A stretch of 64,000 nt of DNA from contig OY992832.1 of the NCBI GenBank assembly GCA_963921425.1, positions 25,881,489 to 25,945,488 on the forward strand, in the 5' to 3' direction. The notes under the pieces were generated by a model. It was not told the origin of the DNA, did not search any database, and worked only from the letters and a program-made list of their open reading frames with translations. This document shows, piece by piece, positions 12,001 through 21,922 of this stretch. Origin of the DNA: Dryas octopetala. Taxonomy: Eukaryota; Streptophyta; Magnoliopsida; Rosales; Rosaceae. The position numbers and the translations under genes were made by a program. Position 1 is the first letter of the stretch. Each line of letters begins with the position of its first letter.

Positions 12001-13150
12001 GGTTTAGGATGTTTAGAGAGACTGATTTGAACTGGGTTATTCTAGAATCTTGTGTGAGTCATAAGTTTTTTTGGAGGACAGTAGAGAGGTGTGCTTCTGG
12101 GGAAATGTGCTGTAATGGCTGTTTTCTGGGTAATTTGGATGGAACAGAATAGGAAGGTGTCTGATAATGTTAGGGGAGAGATGGAATTTTTTGGGAGAGG
12201 GTTCGATTTTGGGCTTCCTTATGGGCTTTGGTATCGGCAGAGTTTAGGGGCAGTTCTTTCTTTGCTGTCTTTTTGGATTAAAGAGCTAACTCTCCTAGAC
12301 CCCTTTGTGCAGTGGATATATATTTGATGTGCAGTTCGTTTTTCTAACTACTGTTAGGAGGAGGTTTTTTAGTGCAGCGTACTTTCTTCTTGTCCTCTGT
12401 TTTTGTATTTGTTTCTTTTAATCAATGAATTATTATTTCTTATTAACAAAAATTATTTGTTGTATGTTAAGCTAGTAATTTTAAATATCAGAGTTAATAT
12501 ACAGATGTGGTAGATGGCAAGCTATTCTGGGTTGGACTGTTATCTTTTCCCAACTGGCAACGGATTTCATAGTGATCCGCTCAACTTTCTTGGTCAAGCA
12601 ACAGTAGCATTTCTCTTTACCATGATGACATGCTATTATTAGTAATAACTCTATTAGGCATCTTTCACAATATCTGACACTCTATGAGGCTCCGACTTTT
12701 GATGAGTTGATTCTTATGCTTGTTGATGTCCATATAAATTAAGCTCGGATGATGGAAGGTGGGAATGCCTTTAGAATGAAGGTGTCACTGTGATTGGAAT
12801 CTTGATCATCCACTTTATCTAAGTTTTTGCACGAGTCCAGATGCATGAGACGAGAACAGTATCCTACTTCCGAGTACTGTCTAAATAGAAAATAAATGGT
12901 TTTGTTGTCGCTTGATTGTGATTCCTTTTCGTGTCCTTTCGAGGATTAAAGTTCAACAAAGTATTACTCTATTCATGTTGCAAGCGTAAGAATATCAAGG
13001 AGTATAATTAATTGCCTGCATAAATATTTTATGGATCCTACATGGCTATCTGCCTTCTGACTGCATTGTTCATCATTTAGAACTGCCATGGAGATGCCAT
13101 CTAGCTTCAGTGAGGATGAGACTGCAGAAACGAATTCTTCTGTGGATTGA
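3075..13150 (+). CDS. Homeodomain (RLT-like homeobox) protein, 8 exons, about 512 aa
   Basis: Inferred exons: 3075-3081, 6906-7013, 7096-7755, 9063-9142, 9856-10287, 10385-10471, 10599-10693, 13081-13150. All introns are GT-AG, phases agree, and the exons sum to 1,539 nt including TGA. The ATG (CACACCATGG) lies in a first coding exon of only 7 nt, followed by a 3.8-kb intron. The homeodomain spans about residues 20-77, with a basic KKRRLKTP start and a recognition helix reading VSGWFCHRRLKDK, so WFCHRR replaces the usual WFQNRR, as in plant DDT/RINGLET homeodomains. No DDT domain is present. The rest is Ser/Asn/Lys-rich and low in predicted structure. A nuclear DNA-binding role is inferred from the family. 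Length and domain place resemble the Arabidopsis homeodomain-like protein At4g03250, from memory. Exon 4 and the last exon are short and rest on phase and splice-site fit. Introns 1, 3 and 7 hold transposon debris. Confidence 0.82.
4795..5602. mobile_element. Foldback (MITE-like) insertion in intron 1
   Basis: The ends AAGGGTGGGGCTATTTGAAC (from 4795) and the reverse complement of the sequence ending ATAGCCCCATCCTT (5602) match over about 25 bp with few mismatches. They are flanked by ATTGT at 4790-4794 and 5603-5607. The interior (about 4920-5480) looks less repetitive and has a 129-codon open frame at 5096-5485 on + with no recognised domain. It could be captured host DNA or chance. The superfamily is not clear. 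Confidence 0.6.
5900..6425 (+). mobile_element. LINE fragment in intron 1 (RT motif remnant and 3' end)
   Basis: At about 6000-6070 the + strand reads like the LINE reverse transcriptase segment NG-x-PRGRFG-x-SxxLRQGDPSP, broken by stops. At about 6395-6420 CAATAAAG is followed by a short A-rich end, as at a LINE 3' terminus. Same orientation as the host gene. It is a dead, internally deleted copy, and the limits are approximate. Confidence 0.65.
8430..8645 (+). mobile_element. LINE fragment in intron 3 (endonuclease/RT remnants)
   Basis: Around 8450-8480 the translation resembles the VYGPN motif of the LINE AP-type endonuclease. Around 8525-8610 it reads IGNYRSISLVTS followed by KLLASRLREVL, the N-terminal palm region of plant LINE reverse transcriptase (family form DYRPISLV). 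The two blocks are far closer together than in a full LINE, so this is an internally deleted remnant. Plus strand, like the fragments in introns 1 and 7. Confidence 0.7.
8661..8856. repeat. Two-copy tandem duplication of about 97 bp in intron 3
   Basis: The unit beginning AGCACTTCTTGATGGGAGCT at 8661 recurs at 8758 with about 10 differences. Each copy ends in an A-rich stretch followed by AAGGG(C/T)TAG. It directly follows the LINE remnant. Confidence 0.8.
9143..9855 (+). other. Intron 4, no further feature seen
   Basis: The sequence lies between exons 4 and 5 (GTAAGT at 9143, TGCAG at 9851-9855). The open frame 9336-9728 has no recognisable domain and ends in a duplicated GACACTTGCTCTC motif. 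I treat it as non-coding. Confidence 0.55.
10970..12445 (+). mobile_element. LINE 3' fragment (RT C-terminus and zf-RVT) in intron 7
   Basis: Broken + strand frames read as the C-terminal part of a plant LINE ORF2. At about 11010-11215 there is a segment like PLKYLGL..G.NPR..SFWDPV..K followed by LSLGGRLALIQ.ILSS.P.YYLSLF. At about 11800-12010 there is a reverse-transcriptase zinc-binding region (VWKAKVPSEVQG..W, then ETVDHLFLHC). Many stops and frameshifts separate them, so it is a pseudogene. The A+T-rich end with AATCAATGAATTATTATT at about 12420-12440 is probably the 3' tail. It accounts for most of the 2.4-kb size of intron 7. Confidence 0.8.
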
Positions 13151-13799
13151 GATCCCGTACGTGAAGAAAGATGATAAAATTGGAGGGGATTCACAAGGCT
13201 CTAGGAATGAGGAATGTACAGTTGAATAGAGCATGTATTCTATATAAGCACATCAGGAGCATATCAGGAGCATTGTTGTCATCAGCAGCAAAATTTGGTT
13301 AATATTCTGGTCTGTTTTTCCCTTCGAGTGATCACCTGTTAATATGTGTAGAAAATATTTTCTTTTTCTACAACTTTTACTGCTTTTGCGGAGCGTGTGA
13401 GAGAGATGATAGTTCAATTGTAAATCTCTGCTAAGGGTAGTGGTATTAGAAGCAAAGCTGATCCAACCCACATTACAGATTCTTGTTGGCTAAATGATAG
13501 CAGTGCTTTCTGCAACTAAATTTGGGCTTGCTTTAGTTTGTAAACTGGAAGAGAAATATTGTCACTTATTAGTGTTTTCCAGTTCACCGAGTATTGTCGA
13601 TAATGATAGTTCTTTTCCATTGTAATTTGTGTAGCAGGTCCCTCAGTGGAGGGTAATTGTAGGTTGTAAAGGACTCAGTTAAAATTACAACCTACAATTA
13701 CGTCAAAACAATGGTGATTTACTTTATTTTTTTACATGTTACTTGTGAAATGTTGATTCACAACCATCCTACAAGAAAGTAGTACATACAAATTTAAAT
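13151..13799 (+). other. 3' UTR and downstream flank of the homeodomain gene
   Basis: No frame continues after the TGA at 13148-13150. The 3' UTR probably covers the first few hundred bases. No clear AATAAA signal was recognised. Minus-strand frames 12973-13194 and 13253-13471 overlap the last exon or the UTR and have no domain. Confidence 0.45.
13653..13701. repeat. Perfect 17-bp inverted repeat (hairpin) past the gene end
   Basis: GTAATTGTAGGTTGTAA (13653-13669) is exactly complementary to TTACAACCTACAATTAC (13685-13701), with a 15-nt loop. It could be a 3' RNA structure or the remains of a very small foldback element. Confidence 0.75.
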
Positions 13800-14555
13800 A
13801 AAAATTTTGGCATAAATTCAATTTAGACACGTAATTATATAAGTTATTTCAACGGGATACATGAACTTTAAAATATTTCAAATATACACCCGATTTATTA
13901 TCTAAATTGAAAAATAAATTTATGTTCATTGATTCGTTGAGAGATCAGTTAAATGACAGCTTGGCTTTTGCTGACCAGGATTACTTGGCGATGTGGCGCT
14001 ATTTCAGCAAACATTTCCCTCCAAATGAGCGACACAGGCTCACAATTTAATAATAATAGAGAGAGAGTTTGTGGGCTTGTGTCAGGGGTTAGGTGGATCC
14101 GTGTCGCTCATTTCCCGCCAAATGAACGACACAGGTCCACCTAACCCCTGACACAGGTTCACAAACTCATCATCTTTTTCTCACTCATTGAACACAAATG
14201 AGAGATTTATATTCAAATTTGGGGGAAAACGTGATGTTTTTGGGAGACTAAATGGTCAGGAGAGCGTTTGACAAGCTGGAAAGAGGTGATGAGTGTGTGG
14301 GCCCGTGTCAAGTGGACATGTGTTGCTCGTTTGGCGGGAAATATATGCTGAGTTGGTGCCACGTCGCCAATTAATCCCCGTTAGTAAAAGCCAAGCTGAC
14401 ATTTAACTGATCTCTCAATAAATTGATGGACGAAATTTCATTTTTCAATTTATATAATAAATCATGTGTATATTTGAAATATTTGAAAGTTCGTGAATCC
14501 CGTTGAAATAACATATATAGTTATGTGTCTAACTTGAATTTATACCAAAAATTTT
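13800..14555. mobile_element. Foldback element with about 200-bp inverted arms
   Basis: The left arm (about 13800-13995) starts AAAATTTTGGCATAAATTCA. The right arm (about 14350-14555) is its diverged reverse complement. Shared landmarks are TTAGACAC, TTATTTCAACGGGAT, GAGAGATCAGTTAAATG and AGCTTGGCTTTT. There is no coding capacity. I found no convincing target-site duplication, so the superfamily is open; Mutator-like foldback is my best guess. Confidence 0.75.
14065..14168. repeat. Hairpin with about 45-bp arms inside the foldback element
   Basis: GAGTTTGTGGGCTTGTGTCA (from 14065) through TGTGTCGCTCATTT pairs with the sequence up to 14168, including the exact block GTGTCAGGGGTTAGGTGGA. Only a few mismatches and a tiny loop around CCCGCC separate the arms. 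Confidence 0.8.
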
Positions 14556-15112
14556 AGAAAACTGTTTGTTTTTTTTTTTTGGTAATCTTTGATATATAGG
14601 GACGAAATAAGAAACAAAAATTTTTAAACCGTTTTAGAATAGAATATCATATGCCCCCTTTATATGGTGATTACTGTTAAACATTTACAATAACATATGC
14701 TTGTAATTGGTCAATAGTTAAAATGAGCGTTTGCACGCCCGATAAGAAGTGTTTGAGCGTTTGAACATTTGTTTATGAAGTAGATTAGATTGATTTTAGG
14801 GTCCTTTAACTTTCAGCCCAAAATAACTAATTTATTTACTTAACAGAACAGTTGGTTGCATCATTAAGTTCCAAGACAAAAATTATCGACAAGCGCTCAG
14901 CTATTGCTTCTTGCTACATAATATATTTTCAATAAAACTACTAATTTCAAATTTTCAACCAAAAAATTCCCCTCCAGCAAATATTAAGAGTTAAGTAGAA
15001 AACTTCGAAGAAAAAGAATCGAGCGATAATTATAGATGCAGATGCAGCTCAATGATCTAATTTACATAGACTGATGCGCTTAACGAGCACCACTTTTCTT
15101 TAACTTAATTTT
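14556..15112. other. A+T-rich spacer, nothing recognised
   Basis: No open frame, repeat or motif that I can support. Confidence 0.5.
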
Positions 15113-15117
15113 CTTTA

Positions 15118-18100
15118 TGTGACGTCCCAAACCCTCAGGCTAGAAGATTCGGGTGTATTACAGCGCCACACTGACCCTTCAATCCTAGATGGAATTACCA
15201 AGCTCGGCAACTCGCATGTAGAACCGAACAATCAATGTAAGGCTGCGTTTAAAAACAAAATACAGGGTTGGATCAGAATGCAAATTACACAGCAGAATAA
15301 ATCAATCAAATACTTTGATCAAAAAACCAACCTCCAAGATTACTTAAATAAATAGTAATCTTGTACAACTGTTTCGAATATTAATGAGCTGAAGTAAATA
15401 CAAACTACTATTTTCAAAATAAAAGAGAAAACCATTTCTGGATTTACCAATTGCCACATCTCCTCCACGCTGCTTCCTCAGTCTTACTTAACCTGCAAAA
15501 CCAACCGCTGCAGCGTTGAATGGTGCACCGGATTAAAGAATAAACCGGTAAGCTTTCGCAAGCTCGTATGGGTGAGCCAGCCCATAAGCAAACAGTAACA
15601 ATTAACACTTAGCAGTATAGTACATAAAAATACCCTGCAACACTAATCTTGGAATCAACATCCAGGTTAAACAGTGACAACAACCATCATAAATCAACAT
15701 GAAGTAATATCAAAGCTGAATAAACAACCACATTTAAATAGTAGTAAAACATCACCATCATCATCAACAATAAACACGTAATGACATCTCAAGCTCATTA
15801 CAAATCACACATACATCATACCGTTTAATAGTTAATCAATAATTTAACTATTAATCAACATCTCATAATCAAATTCACATTTTAATGATTATGATGCCAT
15901 ATGAATTATATGTCATGCACACCAATGCATGCGTACCTGGCCTGCAGAAGAGGCAACACCTGTATACCTGTACAAATGACAGTGGACCCCACATTAACCG
16001 ATTATCAAATGTATCAACTACCTCCTTGTCCGTAAAAATTGTACGGGTAGCGAGACGTCCAGACCATTTGATCCTCAGATCAAAACAACCTAGCTTACTC
16101 TTAAAAGTAGTAACCACACGGTTGTATACATTACAACAACCGTCCATGGGGAGCCGCAGCTCACTAGGTAACCCCACCGGTGGATTTAGGGGATCGAACC
16201 CAAGGTCTACACTATGTGACCCTTCGTCTCAAGTTAGTGGTCCAAACACTTCAACATCATTAGTGTAATCAATATATCAATAATGATTGATATGTTCAAT
16301 GCCATGCCTACTTTTAATGCACTCTAAGTAGCATATCCAATAATCATTCACATAAACAATTTATTAATTATTGATTATCATGCTCAGTTGTCATACCAAT
16401 TATCATGTAATATAGGCAACAAACCAATCAATCACCAACCTAAACTATTCTCGAATAAATTGTATATCAATTTATATATCTGCCTAACCTGGCCCAATTT
16501 TTGTGTCTCTGCTCAAACGGCTCAAATAAGACACAAATAAACAATAGTTCTCTAACAGACATTAATCGTCATTACCGAGTAACTATTTAGTCAAATTATA
16601 ATATCCAATTATGAGATATAGTAGGGTCTCACACACACAACAACAAGAGCTTAAGTGAAGTCTCTAGAGTGTGCCCTAACTCATTTTAATTTATTAACAA
16701 ATATACGACTTGTAATCTAACAAGTAAAATGCCAAGACAATGGCCAATAACAATTTATATAGAAAATAGCTTAAAATGAGCATTATTGGAAATTAGTAAA
16801 GCCATCACAAATCCGTTCTATTAGCAAAGCAAATTGGCAACTAATGTGTCATCACATCCATTTTGGGTATCATTCCAATTAATTGAATACATATGATTCA
16901 CCTTTCAATAACAATAATACAATTTATCATGTGACTTGTTTAATAAGTTGAATTCCGACCAGAACGGTTAATCATGCATTTACTACTTAACTCAGTAAAT
17001 AAATCATCTTTGGTATTAAATCATACCCATATAGCAATTCATAAACATGATGCACAATCTAGCATCTCAGGAATATACACAATCAAAGCATATAATCTTC
17101 AAACAAACCTTTTCATTATAATAACCGAATGATTATTTAATCAGATTATGATGTTCGATTATGAAAAGTAGGGCTACACAATAATTAAACAGGTTATGTG
17201 AATTCACTAAAGAATTCCCTAATTCATTTTAATTAACAATATTTTCTCTACTTGTAAAATAACAAGTAATTTGCCAAACCATTGACTAACAACAATACAA
17301 TCAAATAAATAACTCAAACAAGCATCACCGACATCTAGATGTGCCATCACAATTAACTTGTATACCGTTCTAATTATGGTATCAATTAGTTGAACAACAA
17401 CAGTTCACTATCATAAGGAATAAGGTGTTACCTACAAAATTAAGGTTTCACACACCATCACTAAAATAATAAGTCAAATAAGGTAGACTTACCTTACACA
17501 ATTAATTAAATAAATGATTTTCACAATTCCACAAATTAAACAACAAAGGACTAATGACAAAACCACAAAACTAGGATCACAAATCACCCACCTGAATTTC
17601 GTGGATCCTATACGTACTCTACACCACCTCACCACCACCACAGGCAAAGGAATTGCCAAGCAAGCTCAAAGGATTGAGTAATCAATCCATATCCTCATTC
17701 AACATCCTCTGCCAAACTAATTAACAAAAGCTAAGTGATTAATCTAAAGAAATAGGTGAGTTAGTGTTTGCAGGTGAGGAAAATGAAGTTGCTGGACAGA
17801 GTTGAGATTTTAGAGAGATGAGAGATAATTTTGAAATGTGAAAACGAGGGGTATATATAGGCTGGTTGTCGAGCCCTCGGCAAGGCTTGCTGAGCCCTCG
17901 ATGGGGGCTTCCACCAAATTCCTCTCTTTTCTCCATTCTTCTCCTTTCTCCCTTCGTGACAGCTGCCCATCCATCAGTTCTTCATGGTTGGCATCTTCCC
18001 AACCATTTGATCAAAAGTGATCAATGGTTGTGATCTTGCCACTTCATCCACTTTCACTTCTCTACACTTTTCCAACTTCAAACACTCGCCAAAAATACAT

Positions 18101-18234
18101 TCAGAAATCCAAGAATATTTCGAAAAATACTACGTACTCGTAAAAACGAATACAAACTTCCTATTGGCTCACAAACAACTATTGATCTCCAAACCTTTTG
18201 AAAATCAAACACGAAAATTTTTTGGGACCTCACA
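15118..18234 (-). mobile_element. Solo LTR (Ty3/gypsy-like), 3,117 bp, minus orientation
   Basis: The unit runs TGTGACGTCCC (15118) to GGGACCTCACA (18234), so it has TG...CA ends, and is flanked by the perfect 5-bp duplication CTTTA (15113-15117 and 18235-18239). Read on the minus strand it begins TGTGAGGTCCC, like the TGTGAGACCCC ends of other gypsy LTRs in this window. A TATATATA box at 17852-17859 would suit the minus-strand promoter. No internal region is adjacent. Loss by LTR-LTR recombination is the usual explanation. Open frames inside (for example 15875-16268, 17739-18259) have no domain and are not called. Confidence 0.82.
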
Positions 18235-18660
18235 CTTTAGCTCAATGAATTATAGTTAAGATTTTTAATTGTCAGATAGTATGGAGTCATAAACTTTTGG
18301 TTTTATTATATCTTGATGAGTTTATTTATCATGAAAAGCATGTTGTGCCTTAGGTGTTTGGATTATTAACTGAAATTAAAACCCCTTGCTGGAATGAAAT
18401 AATTTTTGTAAACTTTGGTTTAGGGGTCACCAAAAAGCCCAAGGCCCGAAGCCCATCCGAAGCTCTCCCGGTCCATTGGGCCCGAACCCCGAACTGGCCC
18501 GAAATTTGGGCCGGCCCGCCCCGGCCCGAATAGTCATTGGGCTGGGCCATTCCCTTGAAGCCCACGGGCTGCCTGAAGCCGGGCTCGCTTAGGCCCGCCC
18601 CAAAGCCCATTACACATAATATATCTTCAATTAAAAAATATAGGATTAAGGCTATAATGT

Positions 18661-18712
18661 GAATCAAACATGAGACCTCATGGAACAAACTTCAACTCTC
18701 AACCAACTGAGC
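18661..18712 (-). repeat. tRNA-like A/B boxes in the left arm of the hAT element
   Basis: On the minus strand GCTCAGTTGG (complement of 18703-18712) resembles a Pol III A box. About 33 nt on, GTTTGATTC (complement of 18661-18669) resembles a B box. The right arm carries a decayed copy on the plus strand (CAGTTCAGTTAG at about 19819 and GTTCAAATC at 19864-19872). It is not a functional tRNA: no acceptor stem is seen. Confidence 0.5.
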
Positions 18713-18997
18713 TGACTACTTTATTTGTCTAACTGGTGAATCAGAACATATTTAATAGGTTTTTTGTTTGTATACTCTGATAAATTATTAATATGTTTAT
18801 TAAGTTATTATATAATACTATAATCATATAATGTTAGTAAATAGTAATAGTGTAAACTGTGCAATACCATAAATAATAAACTTTCAAAATTATATACAAC
18901 ATTACAAATTTACAACTATAGTTATTAATCTTATTATAACAAATTTTTATAATACAATTATAATTAAAGTTATTAAACCACGATTGTTCATTAATTC

Positions 18998-19600
18998 AAC
19001 GATCTGAACCGTTCATTTTATATGTTGATAGTCAAAGATCATTCTTACAAAAAATCGGCCAAATAGGAATTCATCTACCTATTCGAATGTTCGATTATCA
19101 TTAGAAAAACTACGATCATTCATTAATTCGACCACCGTTACGTCACTTTTACATCTCCGATTGAGCTAATTTTTTGCAAGGATTCTCTTTGAGTGGGGAA
19201 CTGAAGTTTGAATGGTTCGAAACGTTGAAAACACGATCGATATGTGAGCTTCTACATATAAATACACTTAAAAAGTAGAATTCTAATAACTGTCCAGTTG
19301 AAACCTTGTCGTTTCCATAATTATGAAGACCACAACATGATTTCAACAATCTGACCCATTCATTTTCTATGTTCATAGTCAAAGATCATCCTTACAAAAA
19401 ATCGGCCAAATCGAAAATTCATCTACCCATTCGATCATCATTAGAAAAACCACAATTGTTCATTAATTCGACCACCGTTATGTCACTTTTATATCTCCGA
19501 TTGAGCTAATTTTTTGCACGAATTATCTTTAAGTGAGGAACTAAAATTTGAACGGTTCGGATTGTTAAAAACACAATTGCATCGTTTGTTTATAAAAATG
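18998..19600. repeat. Two-copy tandem repeat, period about 351 bp
   Basis: The sequence from CAACGATCTGAACCGTTCAT (18998) recurs from about 19349 as CAACAATCTGACCCATTCAT. Shared blocks include TCAAAGATCAT, ACAAAAAATCGGCCAAAT, TTCGACCACCGTTA and CTCCGATTGAGCTAATTTTT. It forms the non-palindromic centre of the hAT-type element. Confidence 0.8.
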
Positions 19601-20407
19601 TGTAAGAAAAAATATAATAAAATATATGTACATTTATGTTTTATTATAGTTGTAATGTTGTATATAATTTTAAAAGTTTATTATTTATGGTATTACACTA
19701 TTACTAACATAATAATATTATATAATAACTTAATAAGCATATTAATAATTTATTGAAGTAAACAAACGAAAAAGCTATTAAATATGTTATGATTCACAAA
19801 CTTGACAAATAAACTAGTCAGTTCAGTTAGTTAAGAGTTGAAACTTGTTATGTAAGGTCTTATGTTCAAATCACAACATATCCAAAATCCTATATTTTTT
19901 TTTATTGAAAATATATATGTGTCTAAACAGGCTTTGAGCCCATTCTGGGCCTAGCCCGGCCCGGCCCTCCAAGCTCGGAAGCCAAAGCCTGATGGGCGGG
20001 CCTTGAGCTTGTGTATTAAAGCGCTAGCCCAGCCCAGCCCGGCCAGAAAGCCCTATTGGGCTCCTATAATTCAAGCCCAAGCCCGACCTGAACCAAAAAA
20101 ATTTAGGCCGGGTTGGCCCGGCTCGGCCCATTGCCGACCCCTACTTCGGTTGTTGTAGCCAAGGCTAGCCGTGGACTACGCCCGCACAGGGCCTCCTATT
20201 TGTTGTTCAACCCAATAGTACAATGAGAAAACATGCATCTTTTGTAGTGTTGACTGATACCTTGGGTTTCCTTTTTATTTGCATCATAAGTGAGCCTCTT
20301 TCTGCTTAAGTTACCAGCCCAATTATAGTATCTACATTTCTACATATTGTATAAAATAATATAATCTAATTAAAAAAAGAAATCTATATGATAAGGAATA
20401 AAACTTA

Positions 20408-20634
20408 GGGAAAAATTTTCAAAAAGGACACCTACTTAGGGGTCAATCTTAGTTTAGGACACCAGTTTGGGTTTGTGTTAGTTTAGGACATATATTTTGG
20501 GTTTGTATCAGTTTGGGCTTTTCCGTCACCTCTGTCAAGTCCCCCGTTAAAAACAGACCACGTGACTTGCACCTGACTTATTTTAAAGGGCAAAATTGTC
20601 ACTCCCTTGCTTTTAAGACAGTTCCAACTGCAAG
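20408..20634 (+). repeat. Left TIR of the MULE (227 bp)
   Basis: It begins GGGAAAAATTTTCAAAAAGG and ends at CCAACTGCAAG. It contains short direct repeats of the form TAGTTTAGGACA and TTTGGGTTTGT. In maize MuDR the TIRs hold promoters and transposase-binding sites; the same is inferred here, since the first gene starts 143 bp inside. Confidence 0.95.
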
Positions 20635-20720
20635 CATCTACCCCGTTCGTCTTCCCGCCACAGAACATGGAATCCCTCCAATTTTCTGGGATTTCCCCCT
20701 AAAATCTGACCTTAAGTCTC

Positions 20721-20727
20721 TATAAAA
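20721..20727 (+). promoter_or_regulatory. TATA box for the GRF-domain gene
   Basis: TATAAAA lies 57 bp upstream of the ATG at 20778, in CTCTATAAAAACAC, just inside the left TIR. Position and sequence suit a plant core promoter. Confidence 0.65.
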
Positions 20728-20777
20728 ACACACTTGCGAAAACATAGAGGTTTTGGGTTTTGAATAACATACTTGCG

Positions 20778-21212
20778 ATGATGGAACCTGCGATGATGGA
20801 ACCGGTGGGTCGGAGGTACTGCTATTGTGGTTTTCCAGCTGCAAGGGTCACGGCTTGGACTGATGCAAACCCTGGTAGAAGGTTCGATGGCTGTTCCAGG
20901 GTAGGGTGTATAAAAGCTCTGTGTTTGTTTGATTTTCGTTACACATGTAGATTAATATGGGTTGTTTAGGTAAGTAATTTATGTTTTTATTTGCAGAAAC
21001 CCAGGGGAGGATGTGATTTTTTCAGATGGGTTGATCCTCCCATGTGTGCAAGGTCAAGGCAAGTGATACCTGGATTGCTAAGGAAACAAAGTTTGCTGGA
21101 GACACAGGTTGATCGAGGTCAAGCAAGGGTGAAGAAGCTCTGGTTTTGTTTGATATTGTCTTGGTTGTTTTTTGTGTTTTCCTGGATGAATGACAAAAGC
21201 AATGGACCATAA
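20778..21212 (+). CDS. GRF-type zinc-finger protein encoded by the MULE, 112 aa
   Basis: Two exons, 20778-20900 and 20997-21212 (TAA), phase 0, with a GT-AG intron of 96 bp. The spliced product has a zf-GRF core with CYC at residues 15-17, TAWTDANPGRRF at 25-36, Cys39, Cys47 and FFRWVDPP at 49-56. The exon junction falls inside the finger and restores the CxC...C...C spacing, which supports the splice model. A hydrophobic stretch near residues 87-103 (LWFCLILSWLFFVFSWM) may be a membrane anchor. GRF fingers in known proteins bind nucleic acid, often single-stranded DNA. A role beside the transposase is inferred from position only: it reads inward from the left TIR, convergent with the transposase, as mudrB does in maize. 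It is not a mudrB sequence homologue that I recognise. A second ATG follows directly at 20781. Confidence 0.8.
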
Positions 21213-21922
21213 ATGTTGAATGAAGTATTTTCGGGTTTTTGTATTTTTGGGTTGTTAATATTCTGGGGTTGAATAGAATAGATCAAGGCTATCCGTTTTG
21301 GGTTGATAGCTTAGATTAAGGCTATCTTCTTTTGTGTTGTGTATGGCCAGACATTTCAGATTGCCTTATATTGTAATGGCAATGTTTAAGTTTAAATGAA
21401 AGGATATTTTGGCAATGTGCTGGTCTTGGTACCTTTTTTTTGTTGGATTGTATCAAATTGGATTGAAGATAAACACATAAACCTCTTAAAGGGAAGAATT
21501 GACCATTTATTTTGCAACACCAAAAATAAGTTGATTTCATTCGAAATGCAAATGAGCCTTATATTTTCAATCCAAGACAAGTCATATGGACAAAAATCAA
21601 ATTAGACCTGTTATATATGCATTCAAAGGAAAGCATTCCAAACTACTTGAAGCCAAAAATGGTTCCATACATTGTCATCCCATTAAGTACAACATATAGC
21701 TAATCATGACAATGTAAAATGTTTAACCAAAAGTAAGATGCTTAACCAACTTCACACAAACAGAATTCCAACCCAAAAGTAAAATGTTTAACCCAAAACC
21801 AGTAGTACAACTCAAAAAAACCTTGTGGTCATATTCCTAAAACCTGCACAAAAAAAACCTGGTGATCATCCTAACTTCAAACTACATTTCAGATTTCAGA
21901 ATACAACATATCAGTATTGTCT
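21213..21922. other. Intergenic region between the two convergent MULE genes
   Basis: About 710 bp between the stop of the GRF gene and the stop of the transposase gene, presumably holding both 3' ends. The open frames here on either strand have no domain. Confidence 0.6.

Larger units (their letters stand above)
18421..20143. mobile_element. Non-autonomous hAT-type foldback element
   Basis: Ends are TAGGGGTC (18421-18428) and its reverse complement GACCCCTA (20136-20143). They are flanked by the near-identical 8-bp sequences CTTTGGTT (18413-18420) and CTTCGGTT (20144-20151), which fits hAT. Beyond the tips both ends have subterminal GGGCC/CGGCCC arrays. Diverged inverted arms then reach inward to about 18900 on the left and 19620 on the right. 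The middle holds a tandem duplication. There is no transposase frame; the 18350-18688 minus frame is an artefact of the GGCCC arrays. Confidence 0.82.

Noticed and set aside
11943..12327. Short plus frames with a His/Cys pattern, first thought to be a separate zinc-finger gene
   Set aside because: They are the zf-RVT end of the broken LINE in intron 7.
18661..18740. Possible tRNA gene on the minus strand
   Set aside because: A- and B-box-like motifs exist, but there is no acceptor stem or anticodon arm that I can pair, and the copy in the other arm is decayed.
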